Source: Asterella californica
Taxonomy: Eukaryota > Streptophyta > Marchantiopsida > Marchantiales > Aytoniaceae
Reading direction: 5' to 3'
Assembly: GCA_036924285.1 (NCBI GenBank)
Contig: JAYKYS010000008.1
Span: 23,173,001 to 23,237,000 of the forward strand
DNA: 64,000 bases
Part shown: positions 39,453 through 50,447 of the stretch, in pieces
How positions within the stretch are numbered: the stretch's first letter is position 1
How the letters are laid out: each line of letters begins with the position of its first letter
Notes under the pieces: model-generated
Told to the model about the DNA's origin: nothing
The model's database searches: none
What the model saw: the letters and a program-made list of their open reading frames with translations, nothing else
Made by a program: the position numbers and the translations under genes

Positions 39453-39970
39453 TGTAGTGACGCAGGATTACTCCTTTTGCCCATTTAGTATACAAGATAT
39501 CGTTCCCACAGAGGATTTACGTAAGTAATGCTGCTCTAAGTTCTAGGATCTGTTCAAACACACAAACACACGAGTTTTGTCTAAAAAGCCCGTCTTTTCA
39601 CAAAATCACACAAAACCACACGTCTTCCAGACACGCCACATGGTGCTCTGGAACTAAACAAACAACTACCAACTAAAATATCACACAATTATTCACAGGG
39701 AAGCTCGGGAAGACGATCTTCCTGCTTCCAGGTTGCTTCTTCCGATCTTCTCGATACCGTCTTCCCGAAGCGATTCTTGTCTTCTGGGGGTTCAGCTCGT
39801 CTTCTCACACCTCCAGAAGGCTGTCTTGCTTCGCAGAAGTCGACTACCAACGGTCGTTACACCTTATTCTCACACTCACATTCCAATGGGTTAGATTAAT
39901 CACATGGTGTATGCCCCCTGTAGCCTTCCCAAGCTTCTGCCTACGGAAATGGTCTTCCTGCATCACTACA
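39453..39970 (-). repeat. LTR-like terminal block of element X, left
   Basis: 518 bp bounded by TGTAGTGACGCAGGA at the outer edge and, in reverse, TGTAGTGATGCAGGA at the inner edge, i.e. 14 of 15 bp inverted. TG..CA ends are LTR-like, but the sequence just inside lacks a clear polypurine tract and no second copy in the same orientation was found. A short TIR element captured at the end of element X is the alternative. Confidence 0.45.
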
Positions 39971-42205
39971 ACGACATTCATCTTCACGGAAGCTCAATAG
40001 AAGTATCGGAAACTCACTAGAAGAAGGTAAGAAGATGGGGGAAGATGGGAGAAGATGGGAGAAGATGAGAAAATCCAAACAAGAGAAAAACAAGATGAAA
40101 AGAGTAAATTAAAATTCCGACAGGCTTCTAGTCCGGATCCTGACTAACAAGCCATCCCTGCTTGTAATAGTTTGGGGAGGAAGACAACAAACATGAGTAC
40201 TGTTGCACCATCTTTTGCTCGAGGATGTCGTCTTCTGTTGCGGGAAGAAGGCTTCTTTCTTCTTCACTTCGCTGCTCTGACTACTCTGTCTTCTGGGATC
40301 TCTTATCCATAAGACCGTTCGTACGTAGATCCCAAGTGCTCTACTGAACGAGTCAAGCTACACTTCCACAACTGCTGACGGTCACCGCCACTCAAGAAGA
40401 ACACTTCCCATGCACAATTGGGAGCGAATTCAAGGAACCCACCATCCAGAAGACATGAACAAAGCTTCTGCACTCAAATCCACAATCTATTCTCTAAGAA
40501 GAAGTCACAATGATATTGGGAAGCTCACTCCCTCTACTTCCTGCGTCTACTCCTCGACACACCAGTCTAGCTAACAGGACTGCACGAGGATGCCGTTCCC
40601 TGTTCCTAGACTGTCCACTACTTCTATCTACATCTTCGAACCACTGCTGGTACGAGTATGCAGACCCCTCTTGTGTATTTCAAGACTATTCGTATGTTTC
40701 CAACAACGGGTGTAGTGCGAAGAACTATCTATCAGATGTCTTCTCTCTAATGTGTCTAGTCTGTCTGCACCATAGAATCGACTACTGAACGTTTTAGAAC
40801 TGGCAAAACAGGCAGAACTCTATCTCCTACTCTGCGATCCTACTTACGTCCCTGCCATGAGAACCAGGGGAGACGACCACCAGGGAGAGAGAGGCGCTGA
40901 CAGGAGGTTGCTACCTCACATGCAAGCGGTTCCCCTGTCCGAATTGGCCATCCACCTTGTCCTTCCTACGCTACCTATGCTACCACATGGTATCCTAACT
41001 AATTTTACATGGAAAAACTGCCATCCTTAAGATAGCATGTTCGATCTTACTATATTTAGAATTGTAAATGGAGTTACTAACTACTCAGATTGCACGGAGG
41101 CAATCTCTACCTGATCTGCTCCTATCGGAACTCCTAACGCGGCTTCTGATAAGCTAGAAAGCCCTGCAGTTACCTCGGGTGTCACTGAGGTGGCTTCCTC
41201 CTCATCGTCCTTGGTTGGCTCTGCTGTCGCTGCTGCTGCGTCTTCCTCGGCTTCGGCTTCTGCTTCGGAAGACAGAAGCGTCTTCTGGGAAGCGGAGTCG
41301 ACCGGTGCTTCTTCCGTCTTCTGAGACACGGGTGCGGGACTAGGGACCATGGGGACCTCATAGGGATCCGGGGAAGTCGCTTCCTCCATGCGGAATACCT
41401 GGGAAGACGGCTCGACTTCCTGTCTTATAGAAGACATCTTGTCTTCCGGGGCGTCTTCTGGAGTCTTCTCGGCTTCCAACGCTGTCACCACCAAGTGCAA
41501 AGCGAGGTCGAACTCCTCCTTCTCCATTCCGGATCCAGTCAATGGTGCTGGAGCGTGGGAAGATGCGGTTGTAGGTGTCGGAAGCGAGGGAAGACCATAA
41601 AGTGTCTTCACTCCTTCTATCTGTCAATCCAAGTACCTGAACATGCTCTCCCGGCATTCCACCAACATTGATTTGGACTCGCTGTCCCATCCTCTAGCTA
41701 AGGTAAGTAACTTCCTACCCGCGGTGTAGTTGAACTTCTTCCGAAGCGCTTCCACCGACTGTGCCAGCATCTTCTGTGCACGGGCCTCTGCTGCTTCCCT
41801 CTGCGTCTTCTCAACTGCAGCTCGTGCTTCTGCGGCTTCTCGCTGCGTCTTCCATATGGTCTGCTCTTCTGCGAGGGCAGTGATCTTCTCTCGCACTCGG
41901 GTGACTTCCTGATTACGCTGCTGTACCCGCGCCTGCAACTCTGGTTGCTCTTCCGAAGCTGCACCAGCTCCTTGGCAGAAGCGGCTGCTTCCGTCTTGTA
42001 CCCGACTGCAAGCTTCTCCGTGGTGCGGAGACTAGCTTCCAGCGACTCCGTCTTCTTCTGGTCTTCTCCCTGTCGCAGCAAGGTGCGCAGGCCGAATCCA
42101 GGTCGTAAGGGCCTCTCCTGTGCCTTCGCCGTCTTCTCCAGCAACTCCATAGCTGGCTGGATCTCCTTCTGGAAGTAGGCACTGAACTCCTCCAGTCGTC
42201 TTCCT
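39453..42205 (-). repeat. Left arm of the large inverted repeat
   Basis: 2753 bp, homologous in reverse orientation to 52903-55654 at roughly 95% identity by eye. It includes the C-terminal two thirds of ORF2 (frame broken in this arm), about 1.6 kb of 3' non-coding DNA and the terminal LTR-like block. Outer flank GGACAAA does not match the flank of the right arm (GGGACCC). Confidence 0.9.
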
Positions 42206-42409
42206 GCGGAAGACAAGTTCATCTCCACCACTCGCTCCGCGGTGTCGACTTCGTCTTCCAAAGGCAAAGAAGCCTCTTCCACCACGATGGCCTTCATCTT
42301 CTGCGCAAGAGAAGAAGCTACTCTTCTCATCTTCCGGGGTGGAAGACTCCTCATGGCAGGAGCGGCTCTCTTCTTTGCGCTTCCTCGCATCGCAGCAGGA
42401 GCGCTATCG
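41081..42409 (-). pseudogene. ORF2 of element X, coiled-coil protein (left copy, broken)
   Basis: Main part of ORF2, reading leftward from the Gypsy junction. From the junction: a basic stretch (KKRAAP, PPRKMRRVASS), then a helix (EFSAYFQKEIQPAMELLEK), a long coiled coil (QQRNQEVTRVRE, then alternating EAAEARA/KTQREA heptads), RKKFNYTAGRKLLTLARGW, and an acidic tail rich in E, D, P and S. Compared with the intact copy at 52842-54026 it has a 1-nt deletion (a G lost in ACCAGGAGTTGC near 41945) and a CGA-to-TGA stop near 41622-41624. The N-terminal part lies beyond the nested Gypsy at 52570-52848. The protein looks like a structural or Gag-like TE product; no catalytic motif is visible. Confidence 0.75.
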
Positions 42410-44412
42410 TGTCGGATATTGCGTGAAGGATGTCCAGGAAAATGCGAGGTTCCTGGCTGTGGAGATGTTGTGTGCTGAAACAGAGAAAGACAGAGAAAAA
42501 CAACCACAAAAACGAACGTTGCGATATATACACTCCAAATGTAAGTACACTGCCGGTTCTTTCTGCTAAGAGCACAGAATTGAAAAACAGACCAGAGCGG
42601 TCTGTAACCTGCTTCAAAAGCCCCTGAAAACAACCCTTGAATCGCAACCCCGACCCAAAACCACCGAAGCGTAGCTCAAAGCAAGAGAAACTTCTCTTTG
42701 CTAACAAACAGAGCCACAGCAGTATCACGCGATTCAAACTCAAGCCCAAACCACATCCATGTATAAGCTCTTAGCTAAAGCTAGCTACCACAAGCTGTAT
42801 ACAGCCAACCAGAACTCTAACGAACTCAAAAGAGCAAAACCCGTAGCGAAGAAACCGAAAAAGACCTATCTGTGGACTTCTTCTTTTCGCTGAACGGACT
42901 TCAGATGTCGATAGGGTCTCCTCTGCTGACTCCGTTAACCCAAGAAACCTTCAGATCCGACTCTTGATACCTGAGGTATCGCTGATTTTCGGTCGCAGGT
43001 GATCAAACCTTCAAAAACTGCTCCCTGCGGCTTAAAACCGCACACCACGCACAAACGGATCGTCTAAACTGATATCCGTCTTCTCTGGTAGGTAGATCTA
43101 GCTACCCTGAACCCAACAAGACTCCAAACAAGTCGTTTGGAGTTCCTCTTGCAAAACCACGCAAGAAATTTGGTCGCAGGTTGCAAAAAACTGACGTAAA
43201 TCAGCTCCCTGCGGCTCAAACTTGCTCACCACACCCAAACCAACAATCCAATTCACGTACAGTCTCCTCCTATGCGTACATGAAGACTTCCTGATCGCGT
43301 AGGCACCAAGAACGAAGAGCTTGGCTCACCGATCGCGAAGAACAACCCAATCTCAGGTCGCAGGCGAACGAAAATCTGATGTAAGCACTTCCCTGCGAGC
43401 CAATTTCACTCACAACTCCCAAACCGCCCGATGAAACTTTGAATCGTCTTCAATTTCTTGAAGAACTCGTTGTTCTGATCCCGATGGATCCAAGGACAAC
43501 AAGTTTGGACTCCGGAACGGCCCGAACGGTCCAACTCTCCTTCACAGGTAACTGAAAACCTCAAATCTGCTTCCTGCGTCTCAATTTCTCCCAGAACACA
43601 ACCCCCGATCCGTCTCTTCAAGAACCGTCTTAACCTATGCGTAGCCTGCACAGATCTGAACCCGATGACACCTTGCGCGCGTGTATTGGACTTCCCAATT
43701 CTTCAAAACATCCACCGACAGGTCGCAGGAACAAACAAGTCTCTTAAGCAGCCCCCTTGCAACAGTCTCCGTACGTACAGTTCTCTCTTGAATAATAAGA
43801 AGCAGGCCCCTTGCGTCTTTGATATAACGCCTGAAGCCCTAAATACCCAGTCAACAAGTAACTAGGGGCTTAGCTTGATTTTACCTTCTTTCGAATCGCA
43901 TAACTTCTTCTCTGGATGTCCAAACGAAGTAAACAAGATGCCCATGGAAAGCTGACAGCGAGCTCTACCCATCTATGTGATGAGAAGTTGCGCCAAAAGC
44001 TCGTAAGCTGGGGTCTAGCTTGTTTTCTCCATTTTTCGAGTCATGTAACTTTTCCACTAGGCGTCCAAACGAAGTAGATGAAGTGCCTATGGAAAGCTGA
44101 CAAGGAGCTCTATCCACTGGTGTGATAAAAACGAAGATCCGAAGTTGTGCCAAAAACTCGTAAGCTGGGGCCTAGCTTGTTTTCTCCATCTTTCGAGTCT
44201 TGTAATTTCTCCACTAGGCGTCCAAACGAAGTAGATGAAGTGCCTATGGAAAGCTGACAAGGAGCTCTACCCATATATGCGATGAAAATGGAGATCCGAA
44301 ATGAAGCCAAAAGCCCGTAAGCTAGAGCCTAGCTTGTCTTTCTCATGAGCGTCTTTGGAGCGACAAGCATCGAAGTCTGAATTTCAGATAGGAGCCGGTC
44401 CACGACACGACA
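42405..44412 (-). repeat. 3' LTR of the nested Gypsy element
   Basis: 2008 bp, about 96-97% identical by eye to the 5' LTR. It holds a five-step array of about 180-bp diverged units, each with GGTCGCAGG (42991, 43172, 43356, a weaker one near 43545, 43721) followed by a reverse-type CCTGCG. It also holds about three units of 145-157 bp with CCAAACGAAGTA (43920-44330). It lacks the extra 105-bp duplication of the 5' LTR. Confidence 0.92.
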
Positions 44413-44424
44413 TCCACTCCCTCT
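44413..44424 (-). other. Polypurine tract of the nested Gypsy element
   Basis: Minus-strand AGAGGGAGTGGA lies directly before the TG of the 3' LTR, the expected site and composition for plus-strand DNA priming. Confidence 0.8.
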
Positions 44425-44487
44425 AAACCTGTGCATCCTCCGGTATGCACCAGAGATACCAATCAAGGAGTGGACCGACTTATCGTC

Positions 44488-47400
44488 CTACTTCCCATCG
44501 TAACCAACCTCATCTTCAAGATCTTCTGCATAATCCTCATCCTCAAACTGAAACTCCGTCAAGATATCTGCTAGATCGACCTCCTCATCTCTCTTTTTGA
44601 AAATCTTGACACGTTTACCTGCCACTGGTATCTTCAAGCTCGTTCCATCCAACTCTTGCAGGACGTAAGTTGCGTTGTCATGAACCTTCTTCACCACATA
44701 CGGACCAAACCATCTTCTGGAAAACTTCCGGAGTGCATTATGCTGGTTGTCTAGACTGTTGTCATAGACTAACACCCAATCACCTTCCTTGATTTCCCTA
44801 GGTCTCAAACGATGTCGCTGATCAAATCTGACCTTGTTCTTCAACCGTGCTTCTCGCAGCCTATCCAAAGCAGTTTGGATATCCTCTGGTCTTCTCTCTA
44901 ACTGCCTAATTCGAATAGCAAGAAGCTCTTCTCTAGTCAAATTGTCCTCCCAAGGTAACACACTCCATGTCAGAACATGTTCTTTAATCGGCATGATAGG
45001 CTTCTGACCTGTGATGAGTTCCACTGGCATGTAACCTGTCACCGAGCTGTGCGTCGTTCTATCTGTCCCTAACGCAAATGGTAAGAGTCGAGGTCACTCG
45101 CGCACCCTTCCGTTGCAAGCCTTCACCAAAGCCTTCACAATGAGTGGATGACCACGTTCACTCTTGGCATTCCCTTCGGGGTTGTAAGCAGTTGTCAGTG
45201 ATAACCTCACCCCACACCTTGCAAAGAATTCACGAGCCTCATGTGCATCTAACTCTCCCCGATCTGCAGTGATCTTTCCCACACATCCATACCGACAAAC
45301 AACCTCTTCCAAGAGAAATTTACATACCCCTTCAGTTGTCTTCGTCCGAAGCGCCCTACCCTCGACTTGATTTGAAAGATCTTCTCTAGCAAGTACCAAG
45401 TATCTCATCTGCCATAATCCAACCGGCATAATCACCAAGTCTACCACCCACTTGAAGTGGATTGCCAACGTATAAGTCGGATGTAATCCGTCACGATGTC
45501 GGATGTTCGAATACATCTGACATGTCAAACAAGACTCCACAAAAGATACAACATCCTTGTACATGTTTTTCCACCAATACCGCTCTTTCATCTTTGTAAA
45601 AGTGGCCCAAATCCCTCGATGTCCAGCCCAAAGACTCTCATGGAACGCCTTGAGCAACTTCTGCTGATCTTCCTTGTTGCAAATCACCCGTAGCGGTACT
45701 CCACCTTTTTGCTTCGATCGCTTCCAAAGAAACCCATCCTGCAACATGAAGTTGTAGGCCTTCCTTCGAACTCTCCGAAACCTCTCATCTGTCCAACCTG
45801 TCTGCTTAACCATCGTACTAAGGTACCTCCCGATATCAAGCAAATCACCATCATACAACCCTTCAACAAACAACTCATCTTCTCTTCTTGTCTGTGCAAT
45901 CGAACAGAACTCTGTACCCACGTCGTCAATGTCTTCTACCATCTCATCTTCCTCATCATATCGAGCCCGAGATAACATATCTGCCATCAGATTATCCTTC
46001 CCTGCGATATGTCTAAACTCCGGGTTCAACGACTTGATATATGCGATCCATCGTAACATCGCAATATCAGTAGTTGAACAATTTATGATCATCCCTAACA
46101 ACGGCAAGCAATCAGTTTCAACCACCACTACTGCTCCAATCAAATACTCTTTCTCAGTTTTCATAGCTGAAACTATACCCCACAATTCTCTCTTCACTTG
46201 CGGGTAAGCACGTTGTCGAGCACTTAACACCTTCGCTCCGAACCTAACCGCAAACCTGTCTCCATCCTCATCATCCTGTCCGACTGCCCATCCAATTGCA
46301 ACTGGACTTGTATCCACAGTAAGAACCACCGGCCTAGCACCATTATAATCAATCCTTCCCAGAACTGGAGGAGATGATAATAAAGACTTCAGCTTCCTTA
46401 CCGCATCAGTATGCTCTTCCTCCCATCTGAACTTATGACCCTTACGCAACAATCCATACAACGGATCCGCCACATGCGCATAATGAAGAATCCAAATGTG
46501 GTAGAATACACAAGCATCCAAAAATCTTCTTACTTCTGTCAGCGAGTTGCAAACCTCCTTCATCCTTCCAATCGCATCCACCTTGTTCGGATCTGGCTTC
46601 CGACCAAACGATCCACACAAATGACCAACGATCAAAACCTCTCTAACTCCAAATGTAGACTTCGCACCTGACAGCGTAAGATGAACTTCCTCAAGTCGAG
46701 ATAAGATCTTCTCACAGTCTGCGATGTGATCAGTGACGTATCGTCGACACCCCCTCTGATCTAATGCTTCATCCTTCTCATCTTCCACACATCCTTTAAT
46801 AGAGATGTCATCCAAGAACGGCATCGTCTTTTCAGGAATGAAGTCTCTTAGAACTCGATTCATCTCGTTCATCATGTGTGCTACCGAGTTGGTAGCTCCT
46901 TGTGATAAAGTACACATCCTAACCAACCCCAAAGGTGTCCTCATTGTCGTGAAGCTTCTGCTCTCCTCCGCTAGTTGAAATTGATCATACCCTGAGTAAA
47001 GATCTCCCATCGAGTAAATCGCTCTTCCTGCAAACGCTTCTGCAAACTCATCCACAATCGGTCCCACCCCAGCATTTCTGATTGTTACTGCGTTCACCGG
47101 CTGCATGTCTTGGATGAACCGCAGCGACCCATTCTTCTTTGGTACTGTAAACCATCTGCTTGAATATGGTGCAAACGACGGCTCCAAGATCTTCATCCGC
47201 ATCTTCTCCTTCAGCAACTCCACTAGTTTGGGCAAGTGAGCCCGCGGTACTGGAATTGGTCTCAGGTTCCATGGCACATGCGGTACCATGAAGATAACCA
47301 TCGAGGTAACAACGTATGGATCTACACACCCAATCTCATGTGGCTCAAAAGCAAATGCTTTCCCATGTCTTGAAAGCATCTCCTTGAAGCACATCCTCTC

Positions 47401-47823
47401 TTCTGGTAGAAGAGACTCATCAGATCCAATCTTCAGCTCTTCAAGGGTCTTCTCCGTGAACTTGTGTCCTATCATTACAGGATCTCTCAAACTCTTCTCC
47501 TTTGAAGCTCGATCCATCTGTTGGTTGGTGTCTTCCGGCAAAGGACCAGCAACTGGCTTTACCTTCCTATCCACTGTCTTGTGCCTTGTCTCAACTCGAA
47601 CCTCCGGTGCACGGAATGATTCGATCACCAAATAGACCTCCCTTGAATGAATCTGCACGACCTTATCCATATCCTCCCATCCAATAGACATGATCTCTCG
47701 CAAAGGATCCTCTAACCCATCCTCTTCATAAACACCAGAAATCCATTCATCCCCTTCTAGCTCACCCAACTCTTTCAACATCAACTCAACACCACGCAAA
47801 TGTTTTTGTTCTTTTCTTCTCAA
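44488..47823 (-). pseudogene. pol: Gypsy pol: reverse transcriptase, RNase H, integrase (one internal stop)
   Basis: An open frame of 909 codons from 47823 to a TGA at 45096-45094, continuing in the same frame from 45093 to the stop at 44488. The TGA sits in the integrase and a TGG codon (Trp) would restore it. The frame is open upstream to a TAG near 47915, so the true start or fusion point is unclear. Positions in the 909-codon part: RT 200-345 with GDLYSGYD and the active-site box PFLDDISIKG (335-344); RNase H with D504, E547 and D571; integrase zinc site H728, H735, C765, C768; catalytic D795, D854 and E889 (NPEGNAKSERG). After the stop come the C-terminal RFDQRHRLRP and RRWFGPYVV segments. 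It would copy element RNA and integrate the DNA; this copy is inactive as it stands. Confidence 0.92.
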
Positions 47824-47954
47824 CTCTTCTACCCTCCTGTAAATAGCAATCCCACAATCTGAAAACCCAACAAACCCTGTACAAAATGCACTATCTCCAT
47901 CAAGCGAGAGTACCTTCTCCTACGCACCACCACAATCCCGCTCTATAGTGGTAC

Positions 47955-48542
47955 TCAACGAAAATCCTTGAACTCTTCACTCACCCTTGGAAGTGGTTTC
48001 TCCCTCAGACGATCTCGATTGCGCTCGTGGTTGGACGGTACAGTCAAGAACTGTACCGCTCTCTTCCCATCTTGACTTCGGATCCTAGCATACGCAGATC
48101 CGTCGTCCAGTACCTTTGTCTCCATCCGGGTTGCTATGATGAAGGGTTGGCCTAGAATGAGTGGGTATGATGTTGCTTCCTGAACAAAGAAGTTTTGCTC
48201 GATAGCAACATCACCTACGCGCACTCTGATGTCTGGACAAGCTCTATACAAGTCTCCTCTCGTGTTGTTGGCTGCTCTTATGACCCATCCATGCTCTGTG
48301 TCGATCGGCCACTTCTTCCTCTTGTACAGCTCTTTCGACATGATGTTGATTTCTGATCCATGATCGATCAGAGCAACCACTGGCTCATCCAAGTCCTCGA
48401 TCCTCACCAACGTCTCCGTCGTAGCTCGGGCCCAGTGACTGTGGCTGTAATGACTTGAGCTCCGCTTCCCATCCTCCTCTTCATCCTCAAATGCACCCTG
48501 CGCCTTCGATCTCTTTCTTCCTCTGGAGAATAGACACTGCAC
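47955..48542 (-). pseudogene. pro: Gypsy protease region
   Basis: A 195-codon frame. The retropepsin core is seen as VVALIDHGSEINIMS with a later LILGQPF flap/strand motif; the usual D-T/S-G triad is D-H-G here. The frame overlaps the end of gag by about 139 nt in the -1 frame and ends 40-130 nt before the pol frame opens. So gag, pro and pol lie in three different frames, either by recoding or by decay. Confidence 0.75.
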
Positions 48543-50393
48543 CTTGCAAGCTCTCTCTCCTCATCCACAGACATCCTAGTATCCAAAGCATGCGATAAAC
48601 CAGTCTCACCCATAATCTGTCGTTTCCGTTTGATGACATCGATGATGACATCATGAAACTCACGCTTGGCGATGCCTAACACTTCTCTCAAGGTAAACTC
48701 CACCTTCGCATTCAAAATGCGATCTTCCAAGACTCCCTTCAAGTCCGTTGAAGCCTCGATACCCGATTGTAGCTTGTATGCAGCCGGCTTACCCTTCTCT
48801 TTCTGAGATTTCTCCTTCGATGGAGAAGGAGCATCGTCCATCGGTAGGTCTTGAGCTCCTGCATCTCGAAGTTCTTGGCGAACCTTCTCCCCTCGAGTCT
48901 GTCTCTTTGAAGAAGTCCCTTCTCTTGAATCCTCTGAATCTCTCCTTCTCTTCTCTTCCAACAACGCTTCGTGTTGGTTCTTGGCGATGTAAGCATGCAT
49001 CGATAGAGCTTCTATCGGATCCTCCCATCCAATATCCCTTCTGATCGTAGCAGCTGTCCTCTGCAACGTCTCACGTGCCATCTTTCCTTTTTGTTTCATG
49101 GAGATGACAGATGACCACAACTCACTTGGCTCAACTTGCTTGTTGAAACTCCTCTCAGCTTGATCCTCAACCCTTGTGCCATAAGTTCCAGCTTCCACGA
49201 TTGCGACTGCTTGCGCTGATAGGTGGTCCTCAACCAACTTCTTCATCCCTCCTCTACCAAAGTTGGTCTGAAGAAGTGCACAAGTATCCCTCAGCGCTAC
49301 CTTCCCATCCTTCCAGAAGATCACTCCTTGCTGCAGAATATCTGTGAACTCCTTGCAATCTCTGCACGGATGATCAGTACCATCGCACCAGATACACCGC
49401 TGGATCCAGCCTTGCTTCTCAACCGGTCTTACTCCACTTGTAGATCCCTTCTCTTCCAATCTGGTGAGCTTGATCTGCAGATCTCGCATTCCACGCAATA
49501 TCTCCTCAAGGTTTGAGTCATCCTTCTTCGGAGATACCATGGGTGCCTGAACAACTGGAACAACTGGAACAACTGGAGCAACTGATACTACTTGTTTAGC
49601 AACAGGAACTGGTCGGACTATAGGAACAGGTGTTACAACTGTAGGTGTTGGCGCCAGTCTCCTAACTGGAACTTTCTCTCGTCTCCGCTCCCTCTTGGTA
49701 AGCAGACCAACAGCTTCGTCAACCTTCTTCCAGCTGCTGGTCAATCCATCGTCCTCCTCCCGGTCTTCCAAAAGTACCTCTAGCTTCTCCTGCAACTTCT
49801 CATCTGCAGCCCGAAGAAATAGCTCTGTCTTGTTGGACTGCAACGTCAACTTCTCCATCCTGGTCAGCCGTGAAAACTGCTTCTCAAACTCTCTGAGCAA
49901 CTCAGTAGCTTGTAAACCCTTCCTTGGTTGCTCAACCCACTCCAAGAATGACTTCTTGGTGACTCGATCAGAGTCCTCCAAGAAGTACTCATCCATCCAG
50001 GCACGAGCAAAAGTCTCCCAATCCTTGTTAAAATGCTTCGTTTAGCATTTTAACATGATCCCTAATCTCTGGAGCTGCTGCCAACTCAAACGTGTCAATC
50101 ATCTCATCTTCTGAGACCCGGTTCAGCTCCATCTCCTTCACATAATGCCTCAAATATCTTGAGACATCTCTCTCATCAAACTGGTCAATCCTGCTGACCA
50201 CCGCTTGTAGCGCCTTTGTTGCCAAAGCTTCCTTCCGTTCATCAGACTGTTGCTGCCGTAAGAACATAGTGAAAGCTTGGAACATCGATGCAGTCGCCGG
50301 ATCCAACTGCACCCTTGGTAACCCACCTGAACCACTAGCTCCATCTCCATCACCTTTCCCATCCCCACTCATGACTGCCAATCTCTTCTTCAA
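48404..50393 (-). pseudogene. gag: Gypsy gag (frameshifted)
   Basis: Begins at 50393, runs 121 codons to a stop at 50028, and continues in the +1 frame from just upstream of 49996 to 48404 (530 codons). The shift lies at the TTTT run near 50036-50041; one T fewer would keep the capsid-like helical region in frame. The second part has a Pro/Val-rich linker (TPTVVTPVPIVRPVPV), a coiled segment and a Cys motif (CIWCDGTDHPCRDC). This is the structural particle protein of the element. The lesion falls inside one domain, so decay is more likely than programmed frameshifting. Confidence 0.75.
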
Positions 50394-50432
50394 AGTTCAC
50401 ACACAGAAGAATCTCCACCCTAGACCTTCACG

Positions 50433-50447
50433 TCGAGTTCACCACCG
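50433..50447 (-). other. Expected primer-binding-site region of the nested Gypsy
   Basis: The minus-strand sequence after the 5' LTR begins CGGTGGTGAACTCGACG. A TGG occurs 3 nt from the LTR end, but TGGTGAACTCGACG does not match the initiator-Met site (TGGTATCAGAGC) used by the second Gypsy at 62832. The priming tRNA could not be named. Confidence 0.35.

Noticed and set aside
42991..43730. Regularly spaced GGTCGCAGG units as a CRISPR array
   Set aside because: Units are about 180 bp apart, diverged, inside a plant LTR, with no spacer-repeat structure.
50028..50045. Programmed frameshift in Gypsy gag
   Set aside because: The shift lies inside a single Gag domain and the local TTTT run fits a simple 1-nt insertion; no recoding signal is evident.
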